Notes: generated by a model from the sequence alone, not told the origin. 64,000 nt of DNA from Alkaliphilus sp. B6464 (GCF_018141165.1 NZ_CP058557.1:1116001-1180000), one strand, 5' to 3'. Positions 1 through 12,600 are shown, numbered from the stretch's first letter. Numbers and translations are program-made.

Positions 1-792
1 TTCAGAAGCTTCAGAGGTTTGATGGATAATATTACGTAGGTTAAGCACCATCTGGTTATATGCCTTAGCTAATATATGAATTTCATCCTTTGTATTTACA
101 GAAATATCCTGCGTTAAATCTCCATTAGATACTGTCTCGCATATAGATATTAATTTTTTTATAGGATTTACGATGCTTTTTGTAACTACAACCCCTATAG
201 TAATGCTTAGAATAGCTATAAGCGCAATAATACCTATTGTTAACATCATAATAATATTTATTGAACTGCTAATTGAAGCTTCTATTATTTCAATATCATC
301 ATTCTTAAGTGTAATAAGGTCATCTGAGGCTATTCTTAGCTCCATAGCCTTTGGATAAGATTGTTTCAGCATAACTTCAATTGCCTGTGCGGTTTCACCA
401 GAACGATGTAGAGAAAAAATTGAATCAGCTAATTCATCGTACTCTTTGTTTAGTACATTCATTTTAGTAGACAGATCAATAGTTTCTTCTGTATAGGATA
501 ATTCAATGATTTTTTCAGCTAGTTCTGTGGCAACTGTTTGATAACCTTGAAAGGTATCAAGATAAGTTGGGTCACTGGTAAGAAGATAACCTCTTAAGGA
601 TGAAATTTTCTCCAAAGCGGCAATCTCCAAGTCCTTAGCTGTATTAATTCCAACAAAGCTTAACTGCGTCATATGATTCATCTGTTTATGAATATTAGAA
701 AAACTAATAAAAGAAAAGGTGCCTAGACCAATTAATAGTAGAATAATTAATAGGAAACCTCCCATAATCTTGTTTCTTATGCTTTTTTTCAT
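1..792 (-). CDS. Methyl-accepting chemotaxis protein, N-terminal part (runs off the window)
   Basis: Transmembrane chemoreceptor that senses a ligand outside the cell and signals to CheA/CheW. The reading frame starts at the ATG complementary to 790-792, preceded on the minus strand by an AGGGGAGG ribosome site, and stays open to the window edge. Seen: a first membrane helix right after the start (MKKSIRNKIMGGFLLIILLL), a helical periplasmic-side region of about 150 residues resembling the four-helix-bundle sensor, a second membrane helix near residue 190, then a HAMP-like segment (KSIVNPIKKLISICETVSNG). The methyl-accepting signalling domain lies beyond the edge and is assumed, not seen. The ligand cannot be inferred. 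Confidence 0.88.
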   Translation of the reverse strand, partial: MKKSIRNKIMGGFLLIILLLIGLGTFSFISFSNIHKQMNHMTQLSFVGINTAKDLEIAALEKISSLRGYLLTSDPTYLDTFQGYQTVATELAEKIIELSYTEETIDLSTKMNVLNKEYDELADSIFSLHRSGETAQAIEVMLKQSYPKAMELRIASDDLITLKNDDIEIIEASISSSINIIMMLTIGIIALIAILSITIGVVVTKSIVNPIKKLISICETVSNGDLTQDISVNTKDEIHILAKAYNQMVLNLRNIIHQTSEASE

Positions 793-1154
793 AAGTGTCC
801 TCCCCTTAAGTATAGGCTAAATTGGCTTTAACATATAATGCAAGACTGTTTTTTCACAAAAAACCACTAACTAAAACCCTCCAAATAAAGTATATAATAA
901 AAAGAGAAAAAACTCTATAATATTTAAAATATTAGGAAAAAAGTACTGTTATAACGACTATGACGTTTATCGTCTGCGCTTATATAGAGAATGAAGTCTA
1001 TACCAATTTTTAAATAGCTACCTTAAAAAATTGTAGTTCTATACGAGATATAAAAAACGTAAATTTCTTTATAACTATTTAGAAAATAAACAGGAAATTT
1101 AACAAAAAAATAGAAGTTTAGATATACGAAATAAATTAAAGGGAGAGATTAATA
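793..1154. other. AT-rich intergenic region between divergent genes
   Basis: 362 bases separating the minus-strand chemoreceptor from the plus-strand DUF4438 gene, so it should hold both promoters. It is very AT-rich, with a small AATATTTTAAATATT-like symmetry near 920-935. I could not assign a convincing -35/-10 pair or an operator, and see no small ORF with a ribosome site. Confidence 0.4.
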
Positions 1155-2015
1155 ATGGAAACAAATAAAAGCAAATTAGTGATGCAATCAGTACAGGGTA
1201 AAATTCATAGTCCAAGTGCACTACATCCGTATAGAGTTAATAGAGATGGAGTCGCAGAGGTTCTACCAGCAACAGGGGGCATTACTTACAATGTTAAAAT
1301 AGGTGATAGTTGTATGCAGTGGATAGGAGACCATGTTGAACCTGGCGTTAGTATAAAAAATGAAACTAGAGGTGAAAATGATGCATTAATGCTGCTTTCT
1401 TGTATTGGAAATGAAGCAAAAGTTATAACAGGGGATGCTAAAGGTGCTAAAGGCTATGTGACAGGAATGCATGGAGGAATTGACCATGTCTTATTATATT
1501 TTAAAGATGAAGACTTAGATAAAATGGCTATTAATGACACAATATTAGTTAAAGCTTATGGGCAAGGCTTTAAAATAGCTGGATACGAGGATGTAACCTG
1601 TATGAATATAGATCCGGTGCTATTTGAAAATCTAGGTATTAAAGAAAACGAGGAAGGGGTATTGGAAGTGCCAGTGGTAACGGAAATACCTGCATATTTG
1701 ATGGGATCAGGCATTGGAAGCACTACAGCTTTTTCAGGAGATTATGATATTATGACTGGTGATTTAGAAGCAAATAAGCAATTTGGCATAGATAAGCTAC
1801 GATTTGGGGACCTAGTTATGCTTAGAGACTGTGACAATACATATGGAAGACAATATCTAAAAGGATCAGTATCAATAGGAGTTGTTGTTCACAGTGATTG
1901 TATTAAGTCAGGACATGGTCCTGGTGTTACTGTTATTATGAGTAGTAAGGCTTCAAAAATAAAAGGTGTTTTAAACAAGGATTCTAATATTGCTAATTAC
2001 TTAAATATTAAATAG
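1155..2015 (+). CDS. DUF4438 family protein
   Basis: 286-residue soluble protein of unknown function. I assign it to the DUF4438 family from memory of the conserved N-terminal pattern, visible here as RDGVAEVLPATGGITYNVKI followed by a GDHVEPGVS segment, and from the length, close to the family norm. No signal peptide or membrane helix. Glycine-rich stretches (GDAKGAKGYVTGMHGG and SGHGPGVTVI) and conserved Asp/His residues suggest a ligand- or metal-binding fold, but no reaction is known to me. Start ATG is preceded by AGGGAGAG. It stands alone, followed by a long hairpin, just upstream of rrn operon 1. Confidence 0.72.
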   Translation: METNKSKLVMQSVQGKIHSPSALHPYRVNRDGVAEVLPATGGITYNVKIGDSCMQWIGDHVEPGVSIKNETRGENDALMLLSCIGNEAKVITGDAKGAKGYVTGMHGGIDHVLLYFKDEDLDKMAINDTILVKAYGQGFKIAGYEDVTCMNIDPVLFENLGIKENEEGVLEVPVVTEIPAYLMGSGIGSTTAFSGDYDIMTGDLEANKQFGIDKLRFGDLVMLRDCDNTYGRQYLKGSVSIGVVVHSDCIKSGHGPGVTVIMSSKASKIKGVLNKDSNIANYLNIK

Positions 2016-2052
2016 CTTAAATGTAATATGTAATTATAAAATAGTATTGTAA

Positions 2053-2093
2053 GAGTATGAGAAGAAATAGTAATATATTTTCTTCTCATACTC
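2053..2093 (+). terminator. Long hairpin after the DUF4438 gene
   Basis: GAGTATGAGAAGAAA (2053-2067) pairs perfectly with TTTCTTCTCATACTC (2079-2093), a 15-bp stem. There is no clear U-run after it, so it may act as a transcript end stabiliser or a weak terminator. Confidence 0.55.
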
Positions 2094-2169
2094 AAGTAAT
2101 TCAAGTAATTCATATAAAAAAAGATATACTTTGAATCTTCAAACTTTATTAAATAACAAAAAAGTATAT

Positions 2170-2198
2170 TGACAATCTTATTGTAAAGTGTTAAAGTA
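2170..2198 (+). promoter_or_regulatory. rrn operon 1 promoter, upstream copy
   Basis: TTGACA at 2170-2175, a 17-base spacer, and TAAAGT at 2193-2198. The -35 is consensus and the -10 poor. It is one of two tandem sigma-A type promoters in front of rrn operon 1. Confidence 0.6.
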
Positions 2199-2261
2199 AA
2201 CAAGTCGCTAATCGCAGCGGCAATCATTTCGACAAAAATATTAAAAATGCAAAAAAAAGTG

Positions 2262-2290
2262 TTGACATAATATTTTAGATATGATATATT
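2262..2290 (+). promoter_or_regulatory. rrn operon 1 promoter, downstream copy
   Basis: TTGACA at 2262-2267, exactly 17 bases, then TATATT at 2285-2290: a near-consensus sigma-A promoter about 120 bases before the 16S start. An A-rich stretch just upstream (2240-2258) could act as an UP element. Confidence 0.85.
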
Positions 2291-2412
2291 AAATAAGTCG
2301 CCACAACAAGGCGATAGGGCATAAGCCCTTGAAGAGGTCTTTGAAAACTAAACAGTATAGATTAAGCCAGCAAATAATAAATCCATCTTTAAAAGATGGT
2401 ACCCAGAAATTT
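2291..2412 (+). promoter_or_regulatory. rrn operon 1 leader: hairpins and 16S processing stem
   Basis: The leader forms CGCC/GGCG and AGGGC-ATAA-GCCCT hairpins (about 2299-2330). Then AGGTCTTTGAAAACTAAACA and onward (2335-2363) pairs with 3956-3984 beyond the 16S with about 26 of 29 matches. This is the double-stranded stalk expected for RNase III release of 16S rRNA. The TCTTTGAAAACT part also resembles a boxA antitermination site. Confidence 0.7.
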
Positions 2413-7057
<4,645 letters not shown>

Positions 7058-7094
7058 AATATATTCTAACATTGTATAGTTTTGAGGGAATTTT

Positions 7095-7201
7095 ATGACC
7101 TAACCCAATTTATGAAATAAATTGATGGTAGGTTAAAGGCAATGAGCACCAAATTTGTATGACCGTAAGGGAATAAACAAATTTGCTATGCGAAACTGCA
7201 A
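7095..7201 (+). repeat. Structured rRNA-spacer repeat, copy in the 23S-5S spacer of operon 1
   Basis: 107-nt element from ATGACCTAACCC to GCGAAACTGCAA. Predicted folds: CAATTTAT-GAA-ATAAATTG hairpin framed by GACCTAACC / GGTAGGTT, then CAAATTTGT / ACAAATTTG enclosing CC-GTAA-GG, a GNRA-type tetraloop. An apparently identical copy is at 58494-58600, and a diverged copy with compensatory changes is at 55407-55513. No protein or tRNA is encoded. Confidence 0.85.
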
Positions 7202-7261
7202 AGTATTAAGATTCTCTTGAAAATTATTGACGAAGATGATACAATAAGAATCTAGTCAAAA

Positions 7262-7377
7262 TATCGTGGCAATAGCGAAGGGGTCACACCTGTTCCCATA
7301 CCGAACACAGTAGTTAAGCCCTTCAGCGCTGATGGTACTTGGCGGGAAGCTGCCTGGGAGAGTAGGTCGCTGCGATA
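7262..7377 (+). rRNA. rrf: 5S ribosomal RNA, copy 1
   Basis: About 116 nt. ATATCGTGGC at the start pairs with GCGATAT at the end, and the conserved core CCATACCGAACACAG lies between. Ends are approximate by one or two bases. It is the last gene of rrn operon 1. Confidence 0.95.
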
Positions 7378-7385
7378 TATTTAAG

Positions 7386-7417
7386 AACACAGTTACAATT
7401 TATGTAACTGTGTTTTT
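7386..7417 (+). terminator. Terminator of rrn operon 1
   Basis: AACACAGTTACA, short loop, TGTAACTGTGTT followed by a T run: a strong intrinsic terminator directly after the 5S gene. Confidence 0.93.
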
Positions 7418-7440
7418 TATTGTCTAGGGAATAATAAATA

Positions 7441-7458
7441 TAGTTTCATGTGAAACTA
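7441..7458. promoter_or_regulatory. Palindrome upstream of the NiaR-type repressor gene
   Basis: TAGTTTCA-TG-TGAAACTA, 8-bp arms around 2 bases, 100 bases before the repressor start. It could be an operator for autoregulation. I cannot match it to a known NiaR site. Confidence 0.35.
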
Positions 7459-7557
7459 CAGGGTATAAAACAAAGTTTTAATTTAAAGGGAAGCTGTCCT
7501 TCATACGAATTTATGATAAAATATAAGAAATAATCCTATATAGAAAGAAGTGATATT

Positions 7558-8076
7558 ATGACCAGTACAGAAAGAAGAAATGCTATAATAAATAAATTAA
7601 AGAATAACGTGGAGCCTATTAAAGGTACAGATTTAGCGAAGTTTTTTAATATATCAAGGCAAGTTATTGTACAGGATATTGCACTTTTAAGAGCCCAAGG
7701 AGAGGATATTATTGCAACTCCACAAGGTTATATGATTCCTATAAAAAAAGATAATAGAATAACAAAACGAATTGTTTGTAAGCATGAAGGGTATAATGCT
7801 ATTGAAGAAGAGCTTCAAATTATGATAGATTATGGTGCAACAATAATTGATGTAATAGTAGAACATCCACTATATGGAGAAATAACTAGTGTACTCAACA
7901 TAAATCATAAAAGAGATCTAGAGTATTTTATTAATACAATTACTAAAAAGAAAGCGGAACCCCTTGCTACATTAACAGATGGTATTCATATTCATACTAT
8001 AGAAGTTGCTAATGAAGAAATATTTCAAGAGTTAAAAAAAGCATTAAATAAAAAAGGATACTTGATTAATGACTAA
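7558..8076 (+). CDS. niaR: NiaR/YrxA-type transcriptional repressor (HTH_11 plus 3H domain)
   Basis: 172 residues. In this family the N-terminal winged helix binds operators of NAD-synthesis or niacin-uptake genes, with nicotinic acid as co-repressor. Seen: the DNA-binding part at residues 1-60, with the recognition segment FFNISRQVIVQDIALLRAQG, then a C-terminal 3H domain with the three conserved histidine areas (VEHPLYGEI, INHKRDLEYF, LTDGIHIHTIE). Length fits. Start ATG follows AGAAAGAAGTGATATT. The next gene, 121 bases downstream on the same strand, is a membrane transporter that may be its target. No NAD-synthesis genes lie nearby. Confidence 0.85.
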   Translation: MTSTERRNAIINKLKNNVEPIKGTDLAKFFNISRQVIVQDIALLRAQGEDIIATPQGYMIPIKKDNRITKRIVCKHEGYNAIEEELQIMIDYGATIIDVIVEHPLYGEITSVLNINHKRDLEYFINTITKKKAEPLATLTDGIHIHTIEVANEEIFQELKKALNKKGYLIND

Positions 8077-8197
8077 CAATATGTTATATTTTTATAGATA
8101 GGTGACAAGACAGCAGTAAATACATGTAATACAATTTATTGATTAAGTCACTATAATCTATTAGATGAAATTACATTTTCATATTGGAGGAGTGCAG

Positions 8198-9247
8198 ATG
8201 AGAATTAATGACAGGCAAGTATCGCTAAAAGATTATATTACGAAGGCGCTTAACGGCATGGCCCTTGGACTTTTCTCTTCTTTAATTATTGGACTTATTT
8301 TAAAGCAAATTGGAGAATTGGCTAATGTCCAAATTTTAGTATCCTTTGGCCAGGTTGCACAATTTTTAATGGGACCAGCTATAGGAGCAGGAGTAGCTTA
8401 TTCTATTGGGGCACCTCCATTAGCAATATTTGCATCATTAATAACTGGAGCTATAGGTGCAAATACAATTTTTTTAACTGAGGTAGGTTCATATAGTATT
8501 AAAACTGGGGAGCCAGTAGGCGCATTTGTAGCAGCACTAATTGGAGCTGAGATTGTAAAGTGGATTGCAGGCAAAACAAAGGTAGATATTGTACTAATTC
8601 CAGCTGCTACAATCGTAATAGGAGGATTAGTGGGTAACTTTATAGCACCTAGCGTTACAATAATGATGACATTCTTAGGAAGATTAATTAATGATGTAAC
8701 TGTGCTTCATCCAATACCTATGGGTATATTGTTAGCTGTATTAATGGGAATGATATTAACCCTTCCTATAAGTAGTGCAGCTTTAGCTATTTCGTTAGGA
8801 TTAAATGGTTTAGCTGCAGGAGCTGCTGTAGTAGGTTGTTCTACTCAAATGATAGGTTTTGCTGTGGCGAGCTATAAAGAAAATGGTATAGGTGGTTTTA
8901 TTGCTCAAGGGTTAGGTACAAGTATGCTTCAAGTACCTAATATTATTAGAAATCCATTAATATGGATACCGCCAACCTTAGCTAGTGCATTTTTAGGTCC
9001 TTTAGCAACGACTATAATTAGAATGGAAAATAACAGTATTGGAGCAGGAATGGGTACAAGTGGATTAGTAGGTCAGTTTGGGGCATTTGTTACTATGGTT
9101 ACTCAAAATGGTGAAACAGCTTCAATTGTGCTGATTAAAATAGCGTTGCTCCATTTTATTTTACCTGCTTTGCTAACTCTTCTTATTTCATTATTTATGA
9201 GAAGGCAAGGTTGGATTAAAGAAGGGGATATGAAGTTAAGTCAATAA
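8198..9247 (+). CDS. EIIC-like membrane transporter (PTS_EIIC_2 family), orphan
   Basis: About 349 residues of hydrophobic, glycine-rich helices (roughly ten membrane segments), resembling the PTS_EIIC_2 family of phosphotransferase permease domains. Key look-alike motifs are GPAIGAGVAYSIGAPPLAIF, PISSAALAISLGLNGLAAGA and NNSIGAGMGTSGLVGQFGAF. I chose the ATG at 8198, which follows TTGGAGGAGTGCAG, over the ATG 33 bases upstream, which has no ribosome site. No EIIA or EIIB partner is seen nearby, so phosphotransfer-coupled transport is doubtful. The position behind a NiaR-type repressor makes niacin or a related compound a possible substrate (inference). Confidence 0.75.
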   Translation: MRINDRQVSLKDYITKALNGMALGLFSSLIIGLILKQIGELANVQILVSFGQVAQFLMGPAIGAGVAYSIGAPPLAIFASLITGAIGANTIFLTEVGSYSIKTGEPVGAFVAALIGAEIVKWIAGKTKVDIVLIPAATIVIGGLVGNFIAPSVTIMMTFLGRLINDVTVLHPIPMGILLAVLMGMILTLPISSAALAISLGLNGLAAGAAVVGCSTQMIGFAVASYKENGIGGFIAQGLGTSMLQVPNIIRNPLIWIPPTLASAFLGPLATTIIRMENNSIGAGMGTSGLVGQFGAFVTMVTQNGETASIVLIKIALLHFILPALLTLLISLFMRRQGWIKEGDMKLSQ

Positions 9248-9252
9248 AACAT

Positions 9253-9304
9253 AATTAAAGCAATTAAGAATTGCTCTAACAACCAGTTCTTAATTGCTTT
9301 AATT
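9253..9304. terminator. Bidirectional terminator between convergent genes
   Basis: AATTAAAGCAATTAAGAA (9253-9270) is the perfect inverse of TTCTTAATTGCTTTAATT (9287-9304). It serves the transporter on the plus strand. Its right half is also the last codons of the minus-strand 64-residue gene. Confidence 0.85.
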
Positions 9305-9470
9305 CTTCCAAAGACATATTATCTAAATAATAGGACTTTCTAGCGAATTCTTGCCTAGTAATAACATTCTTTTCTATTAAAAGCTCTATTAAGGTAGCTA
9401 TTGCCAATGTGTTTCTATAGTCAATTTCTTTTAAATCTCCTATTTGGCCTACTAAATTAACTTGATTCAT
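9276..9470 (-). CDS. Small conserved-looking hypothetical protein
   Basis: 64 residues, function not recognised. The start ATG is preceded on the minus strand by AAGGGGGAAATTTTA, a good ribosome site, which with the helical, charged composition (KNVITRQEFARKSYYLDNMS) argues it is real. No membrane segment. The C-terminus (LEELKQLRTGC) ends in a lone cysteine, and its last codons form one arm of the shared terminator. It is divergent from the serS T-box. Confidence 0.6.
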   Translation of the reverse strand: MNQVNLVGQIGDLKEIDYRNTLAIATLIELLIEKNVITRQEFARKSYYLDNMSLEELKQLRTGC

Positions 9471-9626
9471 TAAAATTTCCCCCTTATAATTCTAAAGTAT
9501 GTGTTAATGATCTATTTGAATTATAGCCTAATAATATTAAAATATACAAAATGCTTGTACAATGAAACATAAAATGTATAATTTTTTAAAGATATTCATA
9601 AAATAAATATAATTTTAAAATATGAC

Positions 9627-9655
9627 TTGAAGTTTTTATATAATTATGATAACAT
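9627..9655 (+). promoter_or_regulatory. Likely promoter of the serS T-box transcript
   Basis: TTGAAG at 9627-9632, 17 bases, TAACAT at 9650-9655, about 25 bases before the first T-box helix. Moderate match only; TATGAT at 9645 is an alternative -10. Confidence 0.5.
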
Positions 9656-9680
9656 ACACTTCAATAATATATTTATAATA

Positions 9681-9911
9681 CGAAGAAGAGAAATAGTAGG
9701 CAAGTAGCTTCTTAAGAGAGTCGATGGGTGGTGTGAATCGATGAGGCGAGTTGTTGAATCCATCTCTGAGTGTTCTACTGAAAAATAAGTAGGTAGAAAC
9801 GGCTAGCATACGTTATAATGCTTAAGGTGGATTAGTATAGCTAATCAACTAGGGTGGCAACGCGGAGTTAAGTCTTTCGTCCCTTTTATTAGGGATGGAG
9901 GGCTTTTTTTA
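9681..9911 (+). promoter_or_regulatory. T-box leader controlling serS
   Basis: Transcription-attenuating leader that reads uncharged tRNA. Seen: a long Stem I from GAAGAAGAGAAATAGTAGG, a specifier region around CTGAGTGTTCTACTGAAA in which UCU (Ser) is the most plausible codon, the hallmark T-box AGGGTGGCAACGCGG at 9851-9865, and a terminator (CGTCCC / GGGATG plus T run, about 9876-9910). Uncharged tRNA-Ser should stabilise the antiterminator and allow serS expression. The exact specifier codon is inferred from the downstream gene. Confidence 0.93.
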
Positions 9912-9938
9912 ATGTATAAATAAAGAGGAGGTAGTAAT

Positions 9939-11216
9939 GTGTTAGATATTAGAAGAATACGAACAAATCTAGATGAAATTAAAGCAGCTATGGCTAGAAG
10001 AGGAGAAAAAGATTTTAGCTTAGATGAAGTTGTTGAGCTGGATGAGCAAAGGAGAGCCTTGCTTCAGCAGGTAGAGAATATGAAAAATGAGCAGAATACA
10101 GTATCTAAGGAAATTCCCAGACTAAAGAAAGAAGGAAAAGATGTTGCAGAAGTAATGGCAAAAATGAAAGACCTGTCAGCACAAATTAAGGAGTTAGATG
10201 GACAGGTTAAAGAAGTAGAGGATAAACTAGAATATGCCCTGCTTAGAATACCTAATGTACCTCATCCAGATGTACCACAAGGAGAAACTGACGATGATAA
10301 TATTGAAATAAGAACATGGTCAAATCCGACTAAATTTGATTTCGAGCCAAAGGCACATTGGGATATAGCTACAAGCCTTAATATTATTGATTTTGAGGCC
10401 GCTTCAAAGATAACAGGAGCAAGATTTGCGTTATACAGAGGGGTGGGTGCAAGGCTAGAAAGAGCTTTAATTAACTTTATGTTAGATTTGCATACTGGCG
10501 AGCATGGATATACGGAAGTTTTACCTCCATTTATGGTAAATAGAAATAGTATGACTGGTACGGGACAATTACCTAAATTTGAAGATGATGCTTTTAAAAT
10601 ACCACAAAAAGATTATTTCTTAGTGCCTACAGCAGAGGTTCCTGTTACTAATATGCATAGGGATGAGATTATCGATGAAGAGAAGCTACCATTATATTAC
10701 GTAGCGTACACTCCTTGTTTCCGTTCCGAAGCAGGTTCAGCTGGTCGAGATACCAGAGGATTAATTAGACAACATCAATTTAACAAGGTAGAGCTTGTTA
10801 AGTTTGTTAAGCCGGAAGAATCCTATAAAGAACTTGAAAAGCTAACAAATAACGCAGAGAAGGTATTACAGTTATTAGAAATACCTTATAGGGTAGTGAA
10901 GATATGTACTGGAGATTTAGGTTTTACTGCGGCATTTAAATATGATATTGAAGTATGGATGCCAAGCTATAATCGTTATGTTGAAATTTCTTCTTGTAGT
11001 AACTTTGAAGACTTTCAAGCAAGAAGAGCTAATATTAGATTCCGTCCTGAGGAAAAGGGTAAAGTAGAATTTGTTCATACATTAAATGGATCTGGGCTTG
11101 CAGTAGGTAGAACAGTGGCTGCCATATTAGAAAATTTTCAAGATGATGAAGGAAATGTAGTTATACCTGAAGCGTTGAGGGGCTACATGGGAGGAATTGA
11201 AGTTATCTCTAAATAA
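9939..11216 (+). CDS. serS: Serine--tRNA ligase
   Basis: 425-residue cytosolic class II synthetase that charges tRNA-Ser (and tRNA-Sec, needed for the selenoproteins in this window). Seen: the N-terminal coiled-coil arm (residues about 25-105, rich in Glu/Lys heptads), motif 2 around [20 protein letters not shown], and motif 3 [19 protein letters not shown]. Length is normal. The start is GTG at 9939 after AGAGGAGGTAGTAAT; the overlapping ATG at 9937 runs into a stop at once. Expression is controlled by the preceding T-box. Confidence 0.98.
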   Translation: MLDIRRIRTNLDEIKAAMARRGEKDFSLDEVVELDEQRRALLQQVENMKNEQNTVSKEIPRLKKEGKDVAEVMAKMKDLSAQIKELDGQVKEVEDKLEYALLRIPNVPHPDVPQGETDDDNIEIRTWSNPTKFDFEPKAHWDIATSLNIIDFEAASKITGARFALYRGVGARLERALINFMLDLHTGEHGYTEVLPPFMVNRNSMTGTGQLPKFEDDAFKIPQKDYFLVPTAEVPVTNMHRDEIIDEEKLPLYYVAYTPCFRSEAGSAGRDTRGLIRQHQFNKVELVKFVKPEESYKELEKLTNNAEKVLQLLEIPYRVVKICTGDLGFTAAFKYDIEVWMPSYNRYVEISSCSNFEDFQARRANIRFRPEEKGKVEFVHTLNGSGLAVGRTVAAILENFQDDEGNVVIPEALRGYMGGIEVISK

Positions 11217-11237
11217 TAAAATAGTATAATTTTAGGT

Positions 11238-11275
11238 AGGCAGTGTATATAGATTCTTATATATACTGCTTATTT
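11238..11275 (+). terminator. Weak terminator after serS
   Basis: GCAGTGTATATA, six-base loop, TATATATACTGC followed by TTATTT. Good stem, poor U-run. Confidence 0.55.
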
Positions 11276-11353
11276 ATGTATAATAGAAGTATAATTAAAT
11301 GGTTAAAATATTAATGGTAACTATTAGAAATGTGAACTATTTGGAGGTTAAAA

Positions 11354-11542
11354 ATGAAAAAGAAAAAAGTTGATAAATTCATTTTAGAAAGAAGCTTTAA
11401 TTATAATTATGAAGAAGATGTTTATGATAGATTAAAATCTATAGAAAACAATAGGAATGACTTTTATACAAATAGATCAAAGATGAAAAGACCTGAATAT
11501 GATTATGAGGAAGATGCCTATGAGCCAGAAATAGAAGAATAG
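11354..11542 (+). CDS. Small charged hypothetical protein
   Basis: 62 residues, not recognised. It has a Lys-rich start (MKKKKVDKFILERSFNYNY) and then two acidic-aromatic repeats, NYEEDVYD and DYEEDAYE. It is probably disordered and has no cysteine. The ATG follows TTTGGAGGTTAAAA, a good ribosome site. The internal YEEDxY duplication is the only notable feature. Confidence 0.55.
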   Translation: MKKKKVDKFILERSFNYNYEEDVYDRLKSIENNRNDFYTNRSKMKRPEYDYEEDAYEPEIEE

Positions 11543-11642
11543 ATTTTATAGATATTCTGGTTTAAATTAAACTACATTGGGAAATCTTAATAGAGGAAAG
11601 TAAAATATAAAAAACAAAATAATTTTTAAATAATATGTTTAA

Positions 11643-11831
11643 CTCCTTAATATATATGATGCAGATATGGGTAACCATGGACATTTCAAATGTAATGAAT
11701 GTGGTAAAATTTACGATTTCTACATTATATCTGATCCAACAGAAAAAGCAGAATTGAAAAATTTTAAAATCATGAAAAAAAGTGTTTATTATAAAGGCAT
11801 TTGTCAAGAATGTCTGTCAAATAAAAAATAA
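11643..11831 (+). pseudogene. C-terminal remnant of a PerR/Fur-family repressor
   Basis: An open frame without an initiator reads HGHFKCNECGKIYDFYI, then a Lys-rich stretch and GICQECLSNKK before TAA at 11829. This is the C-terminal half of a PerR-like protein: the zinc site CxxC...CxxC and the HxHF segment are present, but the winged-helix DNA-binding half is missing and a stop lies upstream at 11640. It sits 23 bases before dps, a classic PerR target, so a perR-dps transcription unit probably lost its regulator. A remnant is more likely than a short active protein, since DNA binding is gone. Confidence 0.75.
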
Positions 11832-11854
11832 AAATTTAAGGAGGAATAAGAATT

Positions 11855-12325
11855 ATGAATGTACAAATCGGATTAGATGTTAAAGGCAGTGAGGAAGTTT
11901 CAAAAGTTTTAAATCAATATTTAGCTAACTTACACGTTCTATATACTAAACTTCATAACTATCATTGGAATGTAGAAGGTAAAAGTTTCTTCCAGCTCCA
12001 TGCTAAATTAGAAGAACTTTATAACAATACCGCTGAGGAATTAGATGCAGTAGCAGAAAGAATTCTAACACTAGGATTTAGACCAGCTGCATCTCTGAAG
12101 GAGTATTTAGAGCTTGCAACTTTAAAGGAAGTTAAAAGTGAACCAATGACAGGAGAAGCTATAGTTAAAGATCTTCAAAAAGATTTTGAAACTTTAATTG
12201 CTGAATTAAGAACAGCTTTAAAAATAGCTGATCAAAATGATGATCAAGTAACAGTAGACTTATTTGTAGGAAGTATTGGTAATTTAGAAAAAACATTATG
12301 GATGTTCCGAGCTTATTTAAGCTAA
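11855..12325 (+). CDS. dps: Dps-type ferritin-like DNA-protection protein
   Basis: 156 residues. It should form a 12-subunit shell that oxidises and stores iron with hydrogen peroxide and shields DNA. Seen: the Dps ferroxidase signature HNYHWNVEGKSFFQLHAKLE (residues about 38-57) followed by ELYNNTAEELDAVAERI, with helices in the usual four-helix-bundle order. Length is typical. Start ATG follows AAGGAGGAATAAGAATT. The preceding gene is a broken perR remnant, suggesting its former regulation by peroxide. Confidence 0.95.
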   Translation: MNVQIGLDVKGSEEVSKVLNQYLANLHVLYTKLHNYHWNVEGKSFFQLHAKLEELYNNTAEELDAVAERILTLGFRPAASLKEYLELATLKEVKSEPMTGEAIVKDLQKDFETLIAELRTALKIADQNDDQVTVDLFVGSIGNLEKTLWMFRAYLS

Positions 12326-12346
12326 TAAAATAAATATGTATTATAA

Positions 12347-12398
12347 AAAGGAAGCCATACTTAGTATATTTTATATATAAGATTGGCTTTCTTTTTTT
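12347..12398 (+). terminator. Terminator after dps
   Basis: AAAGGAAGCCA pairs with TGGCTTTCTTT followed by T-rich sequence; the long loop has its own AT hairpin. Confidence 0.7.
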
Positions 12399-12465
12399 AT
12401 GATATATAATAGGAATGCTAAAATGGTTATATTACAATGCTGATATGGTAAAATAAGTAAAAATA

Positions 12466-12494
12466 TTGACCCAGTTTTAAATTTATGTTAGAAT
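12466..12494 (+). promoter_or_regulatory. Promoter of tRNA-Arg
   Basis: TTGACC at 12466-12471, 17 bases, TAGAAT at 12489-12494, 22 bases before the tRNA. The 13-mer AAAAATATTGACC recurs at 20025-20037, in front of the degenerate tRNA copy. Confidence 0.75.
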
Positions 12495-12516
12495 AAAAAA
12501 TATATGATTCTACCAT

Positions 12517-12590
12517 GCACCTGTAGCTCAGTAGGATAGAGCAACGGTTTCCTAAACCGTGTGTCGGACGTTCGAATCGTCTCAGGTGCA
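12517..12590 (+). tRNA. tRNA-Arg (anticodon CCT)
   Basis: 74 nt. The acceptor GCACCTG pairs with CAGGTGC, followed by the A discriminator; CC of the 3' end follows in the genome. The anticodon loop TTCCTAA in stem ACGGT/ACCGT gives anticodon CCT, reading AGG. The T-arm has GTTCGAATC. It forms the left boundary of an accessory segment; a decayed copy closes it at 20032-20140. Confidence 0.97.
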
Positions 12591-12600
12591 CCATATAAAA

